Shown: positions 13,773 to 22,698 of the stretch, piece after piece
Layout: each line of letters starts with the position of its first letter
Numbering within the stretch: the first letter of the stretch is position 1
Assembly: GCA_038528235.1 (NCBI GenBank)
Contig: JBCBEX010000071.1
Location: 1 to 22,932 of the forward strand
DNA length: 22,932 bases
DNA from: JBCBEX01 sp038528235
Lineage (GTDB): Bacteria > Bacteroidota > Rhodothermia > Rhodothermales > Rubricoccaceae
Direction: 5' to 3'
Notes under the pieces: generated by a model
The model's database searches: none
What the model was told of the DNA's origin: nothing
Seen by the model: only the letters and a program-made list of their open reading frames with translations
Position numbers and translations under genes: made by a program

Positions 13773-16700
13773 ATGCTCTCCCCGCAGCTTCCCTTGCTAC
13801 GGACCGCCCTCGGGGCGCTCCTATCGGTGCTCCTCGCGGTGCCCCCGGCCTTCGCGCAGCCCGCGCCGCCCTCGACCCCGGACGCGGCCTACGCCGAGGC
13901 GCACACGCTCTACGACCAACGCCTCTACGGTCAGGCGGCCCGCGCTTTCCGCGCTTTCACCGAGGCCCACCCGACACACCCCCGCCACGCAGACGGCCTC
14001 TACTTCGGCGGCCTCTCATCGCTCGGTGCTGGCGACATCGGCCGTGCCGAGCGGCAGTTCGACGCGTTCCGCGAGCAGTACCCGAACTACCCGCTCTCGG
14101 GCCAGGTCCGCCTCGCCCTGGGCGAGTATTACTTCGGCGCTAGCGACTTCGGGCAGGCCGAGGGCTACCTCACCGACGCCCTGCGCGACAGTCTCGACGC
14201 CGAGGGCGCAGCGCGGGTGCGCTATCTCCTGGGCCGCACCCAACTCGAACTCGGCCGCAGCACGACGGCCCTTGGCTACTTCACGCGGACGGCCTCGCAG
14301 TATCCCGAAACCATCTACGCACCGCGCGCGCTCTTCGATGCCGGCCGGGTAGCCTCGGAGTTGGGCCAGCACGCCCGCGCTGCCGATGCGCTCGGCACAC
14401 TCGCCGAAGACTATGCCGAAGCCCCGGAGAATGCGCTCGTGGGCCTCGCCCTCGCTAACGCCCTCGCGCGCACGGAGCAGCACCAGGAGGCCGTCGCCGA
14501 GCTAAACCGGCGGGTCCCCACGCTCTCAGGCGCTGCGCTGAACGAAGGGTATTTCCTCCTCGGCGAGATGCACGTCCGCCTCGCCGACGCCAGCGAGGCC
14601 GCGATCCCCGACGCCGACCTCCAGAGCGAGCAGGCGGCCCTTGCAGAGGCGGCCAGCGAGCACCTCGACGCGGCTACGACTGCGTACGCGCAGGTCACCT
14701 ACGAGAGCCAGTTCGGCCGCCGCGCCCGCCTCGCCCTGGGACGCGTCGCCTACCGCACCGAGCGGTTCGAGGCGGCCCTGGAATACTTCACTGGCCTCGT
14801 CAGCACGCTCCCGGCGGGGATCTACGACGACGTGGCACACGAGGCCGACTACTACGCAGGCCTTACGGAGCGCCGCCTGGGCAACCTCGCCGTAGCCGAG
14901 GAACGGCTCGCTCAGGCGCACCAGCGGCGCCCCACCGGCCCCTATGCCGATGCCGCCCTCCTCGAACTGGGCGTGCTGCGGTATGAGCGTCGCCGCTACG
15001 ACCCGGCCCTCCGCGCTCTCCTCGAACTCCTCGATGCCTACCCGGCCTCGCCGCATCGCGGGGAAGCCTCACGCATGCTCGGCGAGGCGTTCGCCGCGCT
15101 GGGGCAGTTCGACCGCGCCCGCGAGTACGCTGACCTCGCCGAGGTGCTCGGCACGCCCTCGGAAGAGTTGGCCGCGGAGGTCGACTTCCAGGACGCCTAC
15201 GCGCTCTACACCGCGGGCGACTTCGACGCGGCGGCCGACGTGCTCTACGAGGTCTACACGGCGTCGCCGCGGGGCCCCCGGGCTGCCGAGGCGCTCTTCT
15301 GGGCCGCGGACGCCGCCTTCCGCCACGGGCAGGCGGGCCACCCCCGTGCCTTCGCCCTCGCCGAGCGCAACGCCCAGCTCTACCTCCAGCGCTTCCCGCT
15401 CCACCGCCTCGCCGACGCAGGGCGCTACGTCCTCGGCTGGACCTACTTCAAGCAGGGCAACTTCACGCAGGCCGCCGACGCCTTCGAGACGTTTCTCGCC
15501 GCCTATGAGGTCAACCTCACACGCGAGGCCGTGCCCTACGCCGCCGACGCTCGCCTCCGCCTCGGTGATAGCTACTTCGCCCTCGGACGCTACGAGTTCG
15601 CCATCGCCAACTACAGCCGCGTGCGCGGGCGCGGGGAGGACTATGCCCTGTTCCAGACCGCACAGGCGCGCTCGGCCCAGGGCGACCTCGCCATGGCGCT
15701 CTCCGTCTACGACCGGCTCCTCGCCGAATTCCCCCAGTCAGCGCTCAAGCCCGAGGCGCGCTTCGCACGGGCGCAGGTGCTCTTCCAGAGCGAGCAGTAC
15801 GACGCTGCCATCGACGCCTTCCAGGTGCTCGCGGACGACCTCCCCAACCACCCACTCGCAGCCAAGGCGCTCTACACCATCGGCGACGCCTACTACAACA
15901 CGGACCGGCTGCCCGATGCCGAGGACAGCTACCGCGTGGTCCTCCGGCGCTACCCCGACAGCCCCTTCGTGGCCGACGCGCTCACCGGCATCCAGTTCGT
16001 ACTCCTCGCCGAGGGCCGCCTCGTGGAGGCCGACAGCCTCGTGAGCGACTTCGTGGCGCTCTACCCCGACCTCGATGCCGAAGCCCTGCGCTACCGGCAG
16101 GCCGAGTTCCGCCTTCAGAGCGGCGATACGGAAGGCGGCATCACGTCGCTGGAGACGCAGCTCGAACGCGGCGGCGTCACGAACCGGCAGCGCGCCGAGA
16201 TCGGGCTCACGCTCGCTCGGGCCTACGCCAACGAGGGGCGCGTGGACGACGCCATCGCTCAACTCGCCGCCCTGCTCGACGCCCTTCCAGAAGGGGTCGA
16301 CACCGCCGACGATCGCTTCGCAGCCGCCTCGGAGCTGGGCGGACTCTACCTCAATGCGGGCCGCTATGCGGAGGCGCGCGACACATTTGAGGGGCTTGAG
16401 ATGGACGCGCCCGACACGCAGTCCGTGTTGGAGGCGCGGCTCGGGCAGGCCGCCTCGCTGGCAGGCCTGGGCCGCAGCAGCGATGCCGCCGAGCTCTACC
16501 AGATCGTAGCCGACGCGGGCGGGCTCGCGAGCGAACGCGCGCTACTCGGGCTCGCGAAGATCTATGAAGACGACGACCAGAGCGAGACCGCCGTTCAAAC
16601 CTACGGGCGGATCCTCGACGCCCGCGACGCCGCCGTGCGCGCCGAAGCCACCGTCCGCCTCGGCGTGCTCTACCACACCCTCGGCGAACACAACCGCGCG

Positions 16701-16898
16701 CTCTCGGTCCTGAACGGCGTCGACCAGCGCTTCGCGGCCTTCCCCATGCTCGTCGCCGAGGGGCTGCTGACGACCGCCCGCGCCTACCGAGAGCTCGGCC
16801 TCGACGAGCAGGCCGAGTCGCGCTATCGCCGCGTGGTCGCCGACTTCGAAGGCACGCCCTACGCCGCCGCCGCCCGCTCCGAGCAGACGGGGCAGTGA
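13773..16898 (+). CDS. Large periplasmic tetratricopeptide-repeat protein
   Basis: The 1041-residue exported protein starts at 13773 with a signal peptide (MLSPQLPLLRTALGALLSVL, cleaved near residue 27 after AFA). The whole mature chain is an almost unbroken series of TPR-type helical hairpins, visible as repeated patterns of about 34-37 residues (ALGEYYFGASDFGQAEGYL, LGWTYFKQGNFTQAADAFE, YTIGDAYYNTDRLPDAEDSY). TPR solenoids of this kind (compare CpoB/YbgF and BamD) act as scaffolds between envelope complexes. An in-frame extension to 13584 would mask the signal peptide and was rejected. The gene is the first of a tight plus-strand series (36 nt to the next gene) ending in HU-SPOR and ExbB/TolQ-like genes, so a role coordinating envelope energisation or division is likely but inferred. 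Confidence 0.9.
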   Translation: MLSPQLPLLRTALGALLSVLLAVPPAFAQPAPPSTPDAAYAEAHTLYDQRLYGQAARAFRAFTEAHPTHPRHADGLYFGGLSSLGAGDIGRAERQFDAFREQYPNYPLSGQVRLALGEYYFGASDFGQAEGYLTDALRDSLDAEGAARVRYLLGRTQLELGRSTTALGYFTRTASQYPETIYAPRALFDAGRVASELGQHARAADALGTLAEDYAEAPENALVGLALANALARTEQHQEAVAELNRRVPTLSGAALNEGYFLLGEMHVRLADASEAAIPDADLQSEQAALAEAASEHLDAATTAYAQVTYESQFGRRARLALGRVAYRTERFEAALEYFTGLVSTLPAGIYDDVAHEADYYAGLTERRLGNLAVAEERLAQAHQRRPTGPYADAALLELGVLRYERRRYDPALRALLELLDAYPASPHRGEASRMLGEAFAALGQFDRAREYADLAEVLGTPSEELAAEVDFQDAYALYTAGDFDAAADVLYEVYTASPRGPRAAEALFWAADAAFRHGQAGHPRAFALAERNAQLYLQRFPLHRLADAGRYVLGWTYFKQGNFTQAADAFETFLAAYEVNLTREAVPYAADARLRLGDSYFALGRYEFAIANYSRVRGRGEDYALFQTAQARSAQGDLAMALSVYDRLLAEFPQSALKPEARFARAQVLFQSEQYDAAIDAFQVLADDLPNHPLAAKALYTIGDAYYNTDRLPDAEDSYRVVLRRYPDSPFVADALTGIQFVLLAEGRLVEADSLVSDFVALYPDLDAEALRYRQAEFRLQSGDTEGGITSLETQLERGGVTNRQRAEIGLTLARAYANEGRVDDAIAQLAALLDALPEGVDTADDRFAAASELGGLYLNAGRYAEARDTFEGLEMDAPDTQSVLEARLGQAASLAGLGRSSDAAELYQIVADAGGLASERALLGLAKIYEDDDQSETAVQTYGRILDARDAAVRAEATVRLGVLYHTLGEHNRALSVLNGVDQRFAAFPMLVAEGLLTTARAYRELGLDEQAESRYRRVVADFEGTPYAAAARSEQTGQ

Positions 16899-16934
16899 CC
16901 CCCGCTGCTCTCGGTCTTCCTTTCCCGTTCCCGT

Positions 16935-18614
16935 ATGTCCATGCGTCTGCCGTTTTTCTTCGCCCTGCTGCTTGCGCTCTTCGCGGCGCCGAGCACGGCG
17001 CTCGCCCAGACCGAGGCCCTCCCAGATCTGACGCCGCGCGAGTTCGAGATCCAGGGGAACCTGCAGGTCGACTTCTCGGGCATTCAGCGGCAACCGCTCT
17101 CTGGCTTCGGGCCGCCGCCGCGCGCCTACGTGGTGCCCGCCGAGCGCGGCCCCATCGAGTACGCCTATGGCTATCCCGTCGAGCAGATCGCACCGCCGGC
17201 CTTGGCGGCGCAGCCGATTCCCAAGGTAGACCTTCTGAATCCGTTCACAGGGCTCGTGGAAGGCCTCGCCGGCGTCTATGCAGGACGGGCGGCGCGGCTA
17301 CACCTCCAGCAGAACGGTCGAGCCGGCGCGTTCTTTGTCGATGTCGACTACGACGGGTCGAGCACCTACGCGCCGTTCGACGAGGCCGTCTCCGACGCCA
17401 ACGGCATCTACAACCGCGCGCGGGCAACGCTCGGGTATGCAACCTACACCGGGCTCCAGATCGAAGCAGGCGGGCACTTCGTCGACCACGAGCTCTACGG
17501 CGCTGCGTTCAGACAACCTGGCGAGCCGGCCAGCGCCCCGCTGCCCAACCAGCCCACCCGCACGGCGCTCGGGGGGCACGCTACGCTCACCTACGAGAGC
17601 CCGAGCCTGCCGATCCAGGGCCACCTCCGCTACGAGATCGCCTCGGCATCCACCGACCTCGCCGCGTTCACCGTGCCCGCCGGGGTAGCGACCGACGACC
17701 CATCGGAGGGACGACTCACCGCCGGGCTCGAAGCTAGCGTCGGCCGCCTCGACCTGGACGGGCACGCCAGCCTTGCCGGGACCAACACCGCGTTCGGTAC
17801 CGACGTGCGCGGACTTGCTGCAGGCGGCGCGTTCCAACTGCGCGCGACCCGCACGAGTACGCTCGACGTGGGAGGGCGCGTGCTCGTGGCCGACGGTCCG
17901 GCCGGCGACCTTGTCACGGGCGGTCCCGTCGTCCGCTTCGAGGTACGCCCGCGCCGCAGCACCGTCCACCTGTTCGCCTACAACGAGCCCCGCGTCATCG
18001 ACCAGGGCCTCGCTTCCGTGTTCGCGGCCAACCCCTTCGCTGAGACGGCCCCCTTCGTGATGCCCGAGGTGCAGCCCATCAACGCGCGAGGCGGGATTCA
18101 AGCCCAGGTCGGCGCTGCGCGAGCCACGCTCTACGGCGGCGCTCAGTGGGCCGACTTCACCCGCTTCTTCGAGCGCAACGCCGCGACTGGCCTGTTCACC
18201 GTCGGCTACGGCGAAACCCGGCGCTACTTCGGCGGCATCGAGGCCGCCCTTGGCGACCCGGACCGGGTTGAGGCGACCGTCGGCCTCGAAGTCCGCAGCG
18301 GCCAGTTGGTCGACGCCGACAGCGACGTGCCCTACTACGCCCCGGTCGTAGCCCACGCCACGGTCACGGCCACGCTGCTCGACGAGCGGCTGCGGCTGAG
18401 CCTGGGCGCACGCGCCGAGGGCACGCGGCCCGCCGACCGGGTTGGGACGGAGGCCCCGAGCTTCGTCGACCTCCATGCCGACGCCGCGTTTCAGCTCACC
18501 GAGCGCCTCGACGTCCTCCTCCGCGCGGGCGGGCTGGCGGACGAGCCCGAGCGCTGGGCAGGCTATCCGGAAGCCCCCTTCGCCTTGCTAGGCGGGCTGC
18601 GCGCGCGCTGGTAG
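16935..18614 (+). CDS. Outer-membrane beta-barrel protein, unknown function
   Basis: The 559-residue protein has a signal peptide (MSMRLPFFFALLLALFAAPS, cleavage near residue 25 after ALA). A short N-terminal region (about 25-85; TPREFEIQGNLQVDFSGIQ) is followed by a long series of alternating hydrophobic strands with polar loops (GYATYTGLQIEAGGHFVDHEL, RTALGGHATLTYESPSLP, RLSLGARAEGTR). The C terminus ends in aromatic Trp (LLGGLRARW), typical of barrels recognised by the BAM complex. Many strands carry Gly and small residues in outer-membrane-barrel fashion. There is no TonB-dependent receptor plug domain that I can see. Genes like this commonly follow large TPR genes in Bacteroidota. A second ATG at 16941 would shorten the product by two residues. 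No ligand can be assigned. Confidence 0.82.
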   Translation: MSMRLPFFFALLLALFAAPSTALAQTEALPDLTPREFEIQGNLQVDFSGIQRQPLSGFGPPPRAYVVPAERGPIEYAYGYPVEQIAPPALAAQPIPKVDLLNPFTGLVEGLAGVYAGRAARLHLQQNGRAGAFFVDVDYDGSSTYAPFDEAVSDANGIYNRARATLGYATYTGLQIEAGGHFVDHELYGAAFRQPGEPASAPLPNQPTRTALGGHATLTYESPSLPIQGHLRYEIASASTDLAAFTVPAGVATDDPSEGRLTAGLEASVGRLDLDGHASLAGTNTAFGTDVRGLAAGGAFQLRATRTSTLDVGGRVLVADGPAGDLVTGGPVVRFEVRPRRSTVHLFAYNEPRVIDQGLASVFAANPFAETAPFVMPEVQPINARGGIQAQVGAARATLYGGAQWADFTRFFERNAATGLFTVGYGETRRYFGGIEAALGDPDRVEATVGLEVRSGQLVDADSDVPYYAPVVAHATVTATLLDERLRLSLGARAEGTRPADRVGTEAPSFVDLHADAAFQLTERLDVLLRAGGLADEPERWAGYPEAPFALLGGLRARW

Positions 18615-18702
18615 CCCATGCCCTCCCAACAGGCACGTGGCACCTCCTGGATGGTGCTATCTTGCCCTCAACCGCCATCAGGAACCTGCTAGGCACGCTG
18701 CC

Positions 18703-19005
18703 ATGCCTGCTACCGACGCCGCAGTGCTCCGCGCCTTCGCCGACACGATCCGCGTAGGCCTCTTGAACGACCACACCGTGCATGTTGCCGGGCTCGGCAC
18801 GTTCAGACGCGAGCACGAGCCCAGCCGCTTTGACGACACCGTGCTTCCGCCACGGCTGCTGCCCCCACGCGAGGTCGTGCACTTCGCCCCGGAGACGCCG
18901 CCTCGGCGCACCGTCGCGTCGGACCTCCCGCTTCAATACGACGGGGCAGCCAACAGCCCCAGCCGTTCGGACCCTACCCGTTCGGACCAGAGCCCGCGCA
19001 CGTGA
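18703..19005 (+). CDS. Small HU-like DNA-binding protein
   Basis: This protein of 100 residues begins at ATG 18703 (MPATDAAVLRAFADTIRVGL). A two-helix N-terminal part (residues 3-24) is followed by VHVAGLGTFRREHEPSRF (27-42). The GLGTF turn equals the GFGTF signature of HU/IHF proteins. The stretch up to PPREVVHFAPE (about 54-64) corresponds to the HU beta arm and its return strand, although the arm is shorter than in HU. The C-terminal 30 residues are disordered. It may bend or bind DNA, or bind its paralogous domain in the next gene product, since HU domains dimerise. An in-frame extension to 18637 has no HU character. The two genes share an operon with an 86-nt gap, which makes partnership plausible. 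Confidence 0.72.
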   Translation: MPATDAAVLRAFADTIRVGLLNDHTVHVAGLGTFRREHEPSRFDDTVLPPRLLPPREVVHFAPETPPRRTVASDLPLQYDGAANSPSRSDPTRSDQSPRT

Positions 19006-19091
19006 GCGCCGCTGCCTGAGGCACGTCGTTTGCCGCCCTAGCCCAGGCCGCGGCCGTCCGCGCGTTGTCGCCCTCCCATCGCTCCCGACCC

Positions 19092-22000
19092 ATGTCGCCT
19101 GACTTCCTTGCTCGCTTTGCCGAACCGCTCGGCATCTCGTCAGCCGAGGCGCGCCCCGTCCTGACTCGGCTCATCGAAAGCATCCACCGGCTCGTCGAGG
19201 AGTACGGCGGGGTCTCGGTGCCCGGCCTCGGCACCTTCCGGCGCGACGGCGACCTGCTCGCCTTCGAGCCGGCGCCCGACCTCGCCGACGCGGTCAACCA
19301 CCGCTACGCAGGCCTCGACCCGCTGGTCCCGCGCAGTTCAGCCCCCTCGGAGGCCGCCCTGCCGACTCTTGAGCTCGACGCCCCGCTCCGGCTCAATCTC
19401 CCGACGGAGCCGCCGCTGCGGGACCTCGGCGACACCGCGGACCGCCCCCCTGCCGAGGACGTGCGCCTTCCTGAGGAATCGCTCCCCGACGAGCCGCCGC
19501 CCGAGGCCTTCGAGGCTAGGCCGCTGAGCGCAGCACTGCCGTCCGAACCCTTCTCGCTGTCACTCGACAACGCGCCCGACGACCTGCCGGAGGCAAGCTC
19601 GACTGCCCCCGATGACCTCTTTGACGATGTCTGGAGCGCCGACGACCTCCCGCCGCTCGAACCGCTCGAACTAGACGCGCCGCTCGACCGCAGCACGCCC
19701 GCTCTCTTCGGTGCGCTTCCCGCGGATGCCCCCATCGACGCTGTGCCCACCGACGAGGCACCACCGGAGGACACACCTGCGTCACTGGACGCGGACGACG
19801 CCCTATTGGAGGCCCCGTTCGATCTGCCAGCCGACGAGGTCTCGGCCGCCCCCGCAGCAACGGACCTGTCGGAGGCCGAGGACCCGCTACGCCCGCGGGC
19901 GTCCGAGTTCTTCGGGTTTGATGCTGGAGACGAAGCGAGCGACGCCGATGCCCCGGAGGCCACGGCTGCTGACTGGGCGAACTGGGACATGCTATCCGGA
20001 GACGACACGCTGGACGCACTTGACCTAGAATCCGAGTCGGACGCGGCCCCTGGCGACATCACAATCCCTGACGACACCACGCACGCCGACGGGGCGTTGG
20101 GAGACCCGGCGTTCGAAGGCCAGGCGCCCGAAGACCCGGCGTTCGAAGGCCAGGCGTACGAGGACGACGCGGCAGACACCCCCGCGCTGGGAGACGACCC
20201 CGACTTCGAAAACGCGACTCCCTTCGCCGAGAGCGCGCCGCTCGATCCCGTCGTGTGGGACTCCAACCCAGCGCTAGACGAGTCCCCTGAGTCCGAACCC
20301 GGGGCGCTGCCCGACCTCCCTCTCCCCTTCGCGACTCCAGACGCGCTGCACATCGTTCCGCCGACCCCGCCAAGTGAGACCGCGACCGACGAGACGCTGC
20401 TCGGCGACCTCGCCCCAGGCTTCGAGTTTTCCACAGACCCTACTCTACCCGCTGACCTGAACCTCGCGCCCGACTTGGACCTCAGCACGGACTTCGATGA
20501 GCCCGTGCGCGCTGAGGCCACCGCCGACGAAGAAGACGGCACGGCAGGCGACGACGACACGAAGGACACCACGAGCGAGAGCATCGGCGCGGCCTCGCTT
20601 CCGCTCTCGGAGATGCTCGACACTTCGGATCTCCATGATGTAGACACCGCCTTTTTCGGCCAGACCTCCGCCGAGGCATCGACCGACGACTCGACCGACG
20701 CCTCGGACCCCACCGATGTCGCCCCGCTCCTCTATGATGACGTATGGGACGCCAGCGACTGGGATGCTCCGGTGCGTATCACGCCTCCCGGTGCCGACGA
20801 GGCTCCGGATGCCGCGGCGATGGCTGACGACGACGCGCCAGATGTACTGGACGCCCGTTCGCTAGACGACGCCGGACAGTACGACGAGGTGATCGAAGCC
20901 GACGGGCTGGAGGACATGGGCCTGAACGACGCAGGCCTGGAGGACTTCGCGTCTCTAGATTCCGCAGCCAACACTGAGGCGATCGCCTTGGACCCGTCGG
21001 AGGCCGACGACACCGGGGTGTCGTTCTTCGCTCCCCAGCCAGATCTGCCGTCGGACTTCGACGAGGCCTTCGAGTCCCCGTCCACGGTCGATGCTGGTGC
21101 TTCCATGGCCGATGCCTCGTTGTATCAGGACTCCTTCGACCGCGCCGAGTTGGATGAGGCAGCTTCTCTACAAGAGCCTCAGATCGAAGAACCTGCCTCT
21201 GATGAGACGGACCTGAGAACGGGAGCGCTCGCTGGTGCCGGCGCACTCGGCCTGGCGGGCCTGGCACTCTTTGGCTCGGACGAGGGCGACGAGGAGAAGC
21301 CCGACGCCACCGAGGCGACGCCCCTCTCGGAAGCGCCCGCCCCGGAAGCGCCCGCCCCGGAAGCGCCCGCCCCGGAAACGACCGACCCGGAAACGACCGA
21401 CCCGGAAACGACCGACCCCTTCGCGTCCACCACTCTGGCCGCGCCGGTAGCCGACGACGCATGGCTGGCCGACGACGCATTGGCCGAGGACGTGCCCCAG
21501 AGCGACCTCGATGACACGCCGTGGGTCCCCGATGAAGCGACCGTGCCGCTGGACGCCATCGAAGGAGACCGTTTAGAGGATCCCGACTCCGTCGACGCAC
21601 TAGATGTCGAGGCGCTAGACGTTGAAGCGCTGGACATTGAGGCCTCGGACATCGACGCTGAAGACCTCGGCACCGAAGACTCAGCGTCGGTAGCCGCAGG
21701 CGCAGCGGGCGTCGAGGTCGTGGAGCCTGAACCCTTCGACGCGCCCACGGCCTTCTCGGAGGGTACCTCGACCGACGACCTGGGCGTCGATGGATGGCAG
21801 ACACCCGCGGCGGCAGAGTCGGGCGGTCAGCAGTGGACGGACCTGCCGCTCGGCTCGTTCGACGACCCCGCCTCCGAGGCCGACGCTCCGCCTCTGGCTC
21901 CGCTACCCTTCGAGGGCGGGATCCCAGACGCCGACCCGGTCTCCATGCCGCTCACGGCAGACCTCTTCGACGACGAGCCCGTCCCGGCCACGGTTGGGGC

Positions 22001-22670
22001 GAACCCGCCCGAGGACGAGCGCGAGCAGCGTTCAGCCTGGCCTTGGCTGCTGCTGCTGCTGCTGCTGCTGCTAGCCCTACCCGTGGCTGGCTACTACCTG
22101 TGGCAGCAACTCAACGGCCCCGCCAATGTCCCTGTCGTCGCTGGTCCGGCGACGCCGGACCAGGACGTAGATCCCATCACCGGCGAGCAGGCTGATCCCG
22201 CTGCGGATGCCGCCCAAGGCGACGTTGCGCCAGACGACGCCCTCGTGGACGACGCAGACTTGCCCCCCGACCCCTTCGCCGGTGCGGACGACACGCCGGA
22301 CCCAGTCCCCACGGACGAGCCGCCTGCGGACGCCTCCGCAGAGCCCTCAGAGGACCCGGCTCCTGCGCCCGTAGCTTCAGGCTTGCGCGGTGCTGGCGGC
22401 ATCGAGGTGAGCCAGGGCGGCTACACGTGGGTCGTGACCACCGACGTGAACGCCGGACCGACCGCTCAGCAGCAGGTCGCGCAATACCGAGCCCAGGGCT
22501 ACCGTTCGGGCATCGTGCGCGGGCTGGTAGACGGCACCTCCGTCGAGCGCGTCTGCCTCGGCCAGTTTGCCACGCTGGAGTCGGCGCGGCAGGCGCGGTC
22601 GCAGCTGCCGCCGGGCGTCTCCCGCTCTTCCTGGGTCCTCAACCTCAACTCGCCGACGGTCCGGCGCTAG
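19092..22670 (+). CDS. Giant HU-like/acidic linker/TM/SPOR envelope protein
   Basis: This is a 1192-residue bitopic membrane protein. Residues 1-65 form an HU-like domain (CCDC81-type, with VSVPGLGTFRRDGD around 41-53). Residues ~80-975 are an extremely acidic, Pro/Ala-rich, low-complexity region full of short repeats. A single transmembrane helix rich in Leu (WPWLLLLL to AGYYLW, about 983-1003) follows. Then comes a Pro/Asp linker and a C-terminal SPOR domain (about 1103-1192: GGYTWVVTTDVN, AQYRAQGYRSGIVRGL, VCLGQFATLESARQ). SPOR domains bind denuded peptidoglycan at division sites. The order implies that the HU part and acidic tail are cytosolic and SPOR periplasmic. The HU-CCDC81 plus SPOR pairing is a recorded Bacteroidota architecture, but the ~900-residue acidic linker is exceptional. 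An extra hydrophobic stretch at about 711-728 complicates topology. The start at 19092 is preferred to an in-frame ATG at 19065. Confidence 0.88.
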   Translation: MSPDFLARFAEPLGISSAEARPVLTRLIESIHRLVEEYGGVSVPGLGTFRRDGDLLAFEPAPDLADAVNHRYAGLDPLVPRSSAPSEAALPTLELDAPLRLNLPTEPPLRDLGDTADRPPAEDVRLPEESLPDEPPPEAFEARPLSAALPSEPFSLSLDNAPDDLPEASSTAPDDLFDDVWSADDLPPLEPLELDAPLDRSTPALFGALPADAPIDAVPTDEAPPEDTPASLDADDALLEAPFDLPADEVSAAPAATDLSEAEDPLRPRASEFFGFDAGDEASDADAPEATAADWANWDMLSGDDTLDALDLESESDAAPGDITIPDDTTHADGALGDPAFEGQAPEDPAFEGQAYEDDAADTPALGDDPDFENATPFAESAPLDPVVWDSNPALDESPESEPGALPDLPLPFATPDALHIVPPTPPSETATDETLLGDLAPGFEFSTDPTLPADLNLAPDLDLSTDFDEPVRAEATADEEDGTAGDDDTKDTTSESIGAASLPLSEMLDTSDLHDVDTAFFGQTSAEASTDDSTDASDPTDVAPLLYDDVWDASDWDAPVRITPPGADEAPDAAAMADDDAPDVLDARSLDDAGQYDEVIEADGLEDMGLNDAGLEDFASLDSAANTEAIALDPSEADDTGVSFFAPQPDLPSDFDEAFESPSTVDAGASMADASLYQDSFDRAELDEAASLQEPQIEEPASDETDLRTGALAGAGALGLAGLALFGSDEGDEEKPDATEATPLSEAPAPEAPAPEAPAPETTDPETTDPETTDPFASTTLAAPVADDAWLADDALAEDVPQSDLDDTPWVPDEATVPLDAIEGDRLEDPDSVDALDVEALDVEALDIEASDIDAEDLGTEDSASVAAGAAGVEVVEPEPFDAPTAFSEGTSTDDLGVDGWQTPAAAESGGQQWTDLPLGSFDDPASEADAPPLAPLPFEGGIPDADPVSMPLTADLFDDEPVPATVGANPPEDEREQRSAWPWLLLLLLLLLALPVAGYYLWQQLNGPANVPVVAGPATPDQDVDPITGEQADPAADAAQGDVAPDDALVDDADLPPDPFAGADDTPDPVPTDEPPADASAEPSEDPAPAPVASGLRGAGGIEVSQGGYTWVVTTDVNAGPTAQQQVAQYRAQGYRSGIVRGLVDGTSVERVCLGQFATLESARQARSQLPPGVSRSSWVLNLNSPTVRR
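20103..20156 (+). repeat. Tandem 30-nt repeat inside the acidic linker
   Basis: A 24-nt unit encoding DPAFEGQA occurs at 20103-20126 and again at 20133-20156, period 30 nt, identical at the DNA level. Identity at nucleotide rather than only protein level points to recent duplication within the coding sequence. Confidence 0.85.
21330..21419 (+). repeat. Two adjacent 15-nt tandem arrays in the acidic linker
   Basis: GAAGCGCCCGCCCCG is repeated three times (21330-21374) and is followed at once by three copies of GAAACGACCGACCCG (21375-21419; the last ends CCT). They encode EAPAP and ETTDP units. The two unit types differ at a few positions, suggesting one ancestral repeat that diverged and then amplified again. 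Confidence 0.88.
21588..21660 (+). repeat. Degenerate 15-nt repeats encoding (D-V/I-E-A-L) units
   Basis: Five related units encode VDALD, VEALD, VEALD, IEASD and IDAED. The DNA has diverged more than the other arrays, so this repeat is older or kept by selection for an acidic heptad-like pattern. Confidence 0.7.
22047..22070 (+). repeat. (CTG)8 microsatellite encoding the transmembrane leucines
   Basis: Eight uninterrupted CTG codons followed by one CTA encode the poly-Leu core of the single transmembrane helix of the HU-SPOR protein. Trinucleotide slippage here would lengthen or shorten the helix without shifting frame. Confidence 0.95.
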
Positions 22671-22698
22671 TCTCCGGCCCTCTCCGCCTCTCTCGCGT

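Noticed and set aside
18615..18702. Sigma-54-like TGGCAC and TATCTTGC upstream of the small HU gene
   Set aside because: Spacing and second half do not fit sigma-54 or the Bacteroidota pattern well enough to list.
19304..20713. 469-codon minus-strand Ser/Ala-rich frame opposite the HU-SPOR gene
   Set aside because: Mirror of Asp/Glu/Pro codons; no start context or domain.
21330..21419. Possible CRISPR-like array
   Set aside because: Units are 15 nt with no spacers and lie in frame inside a coding sequence.
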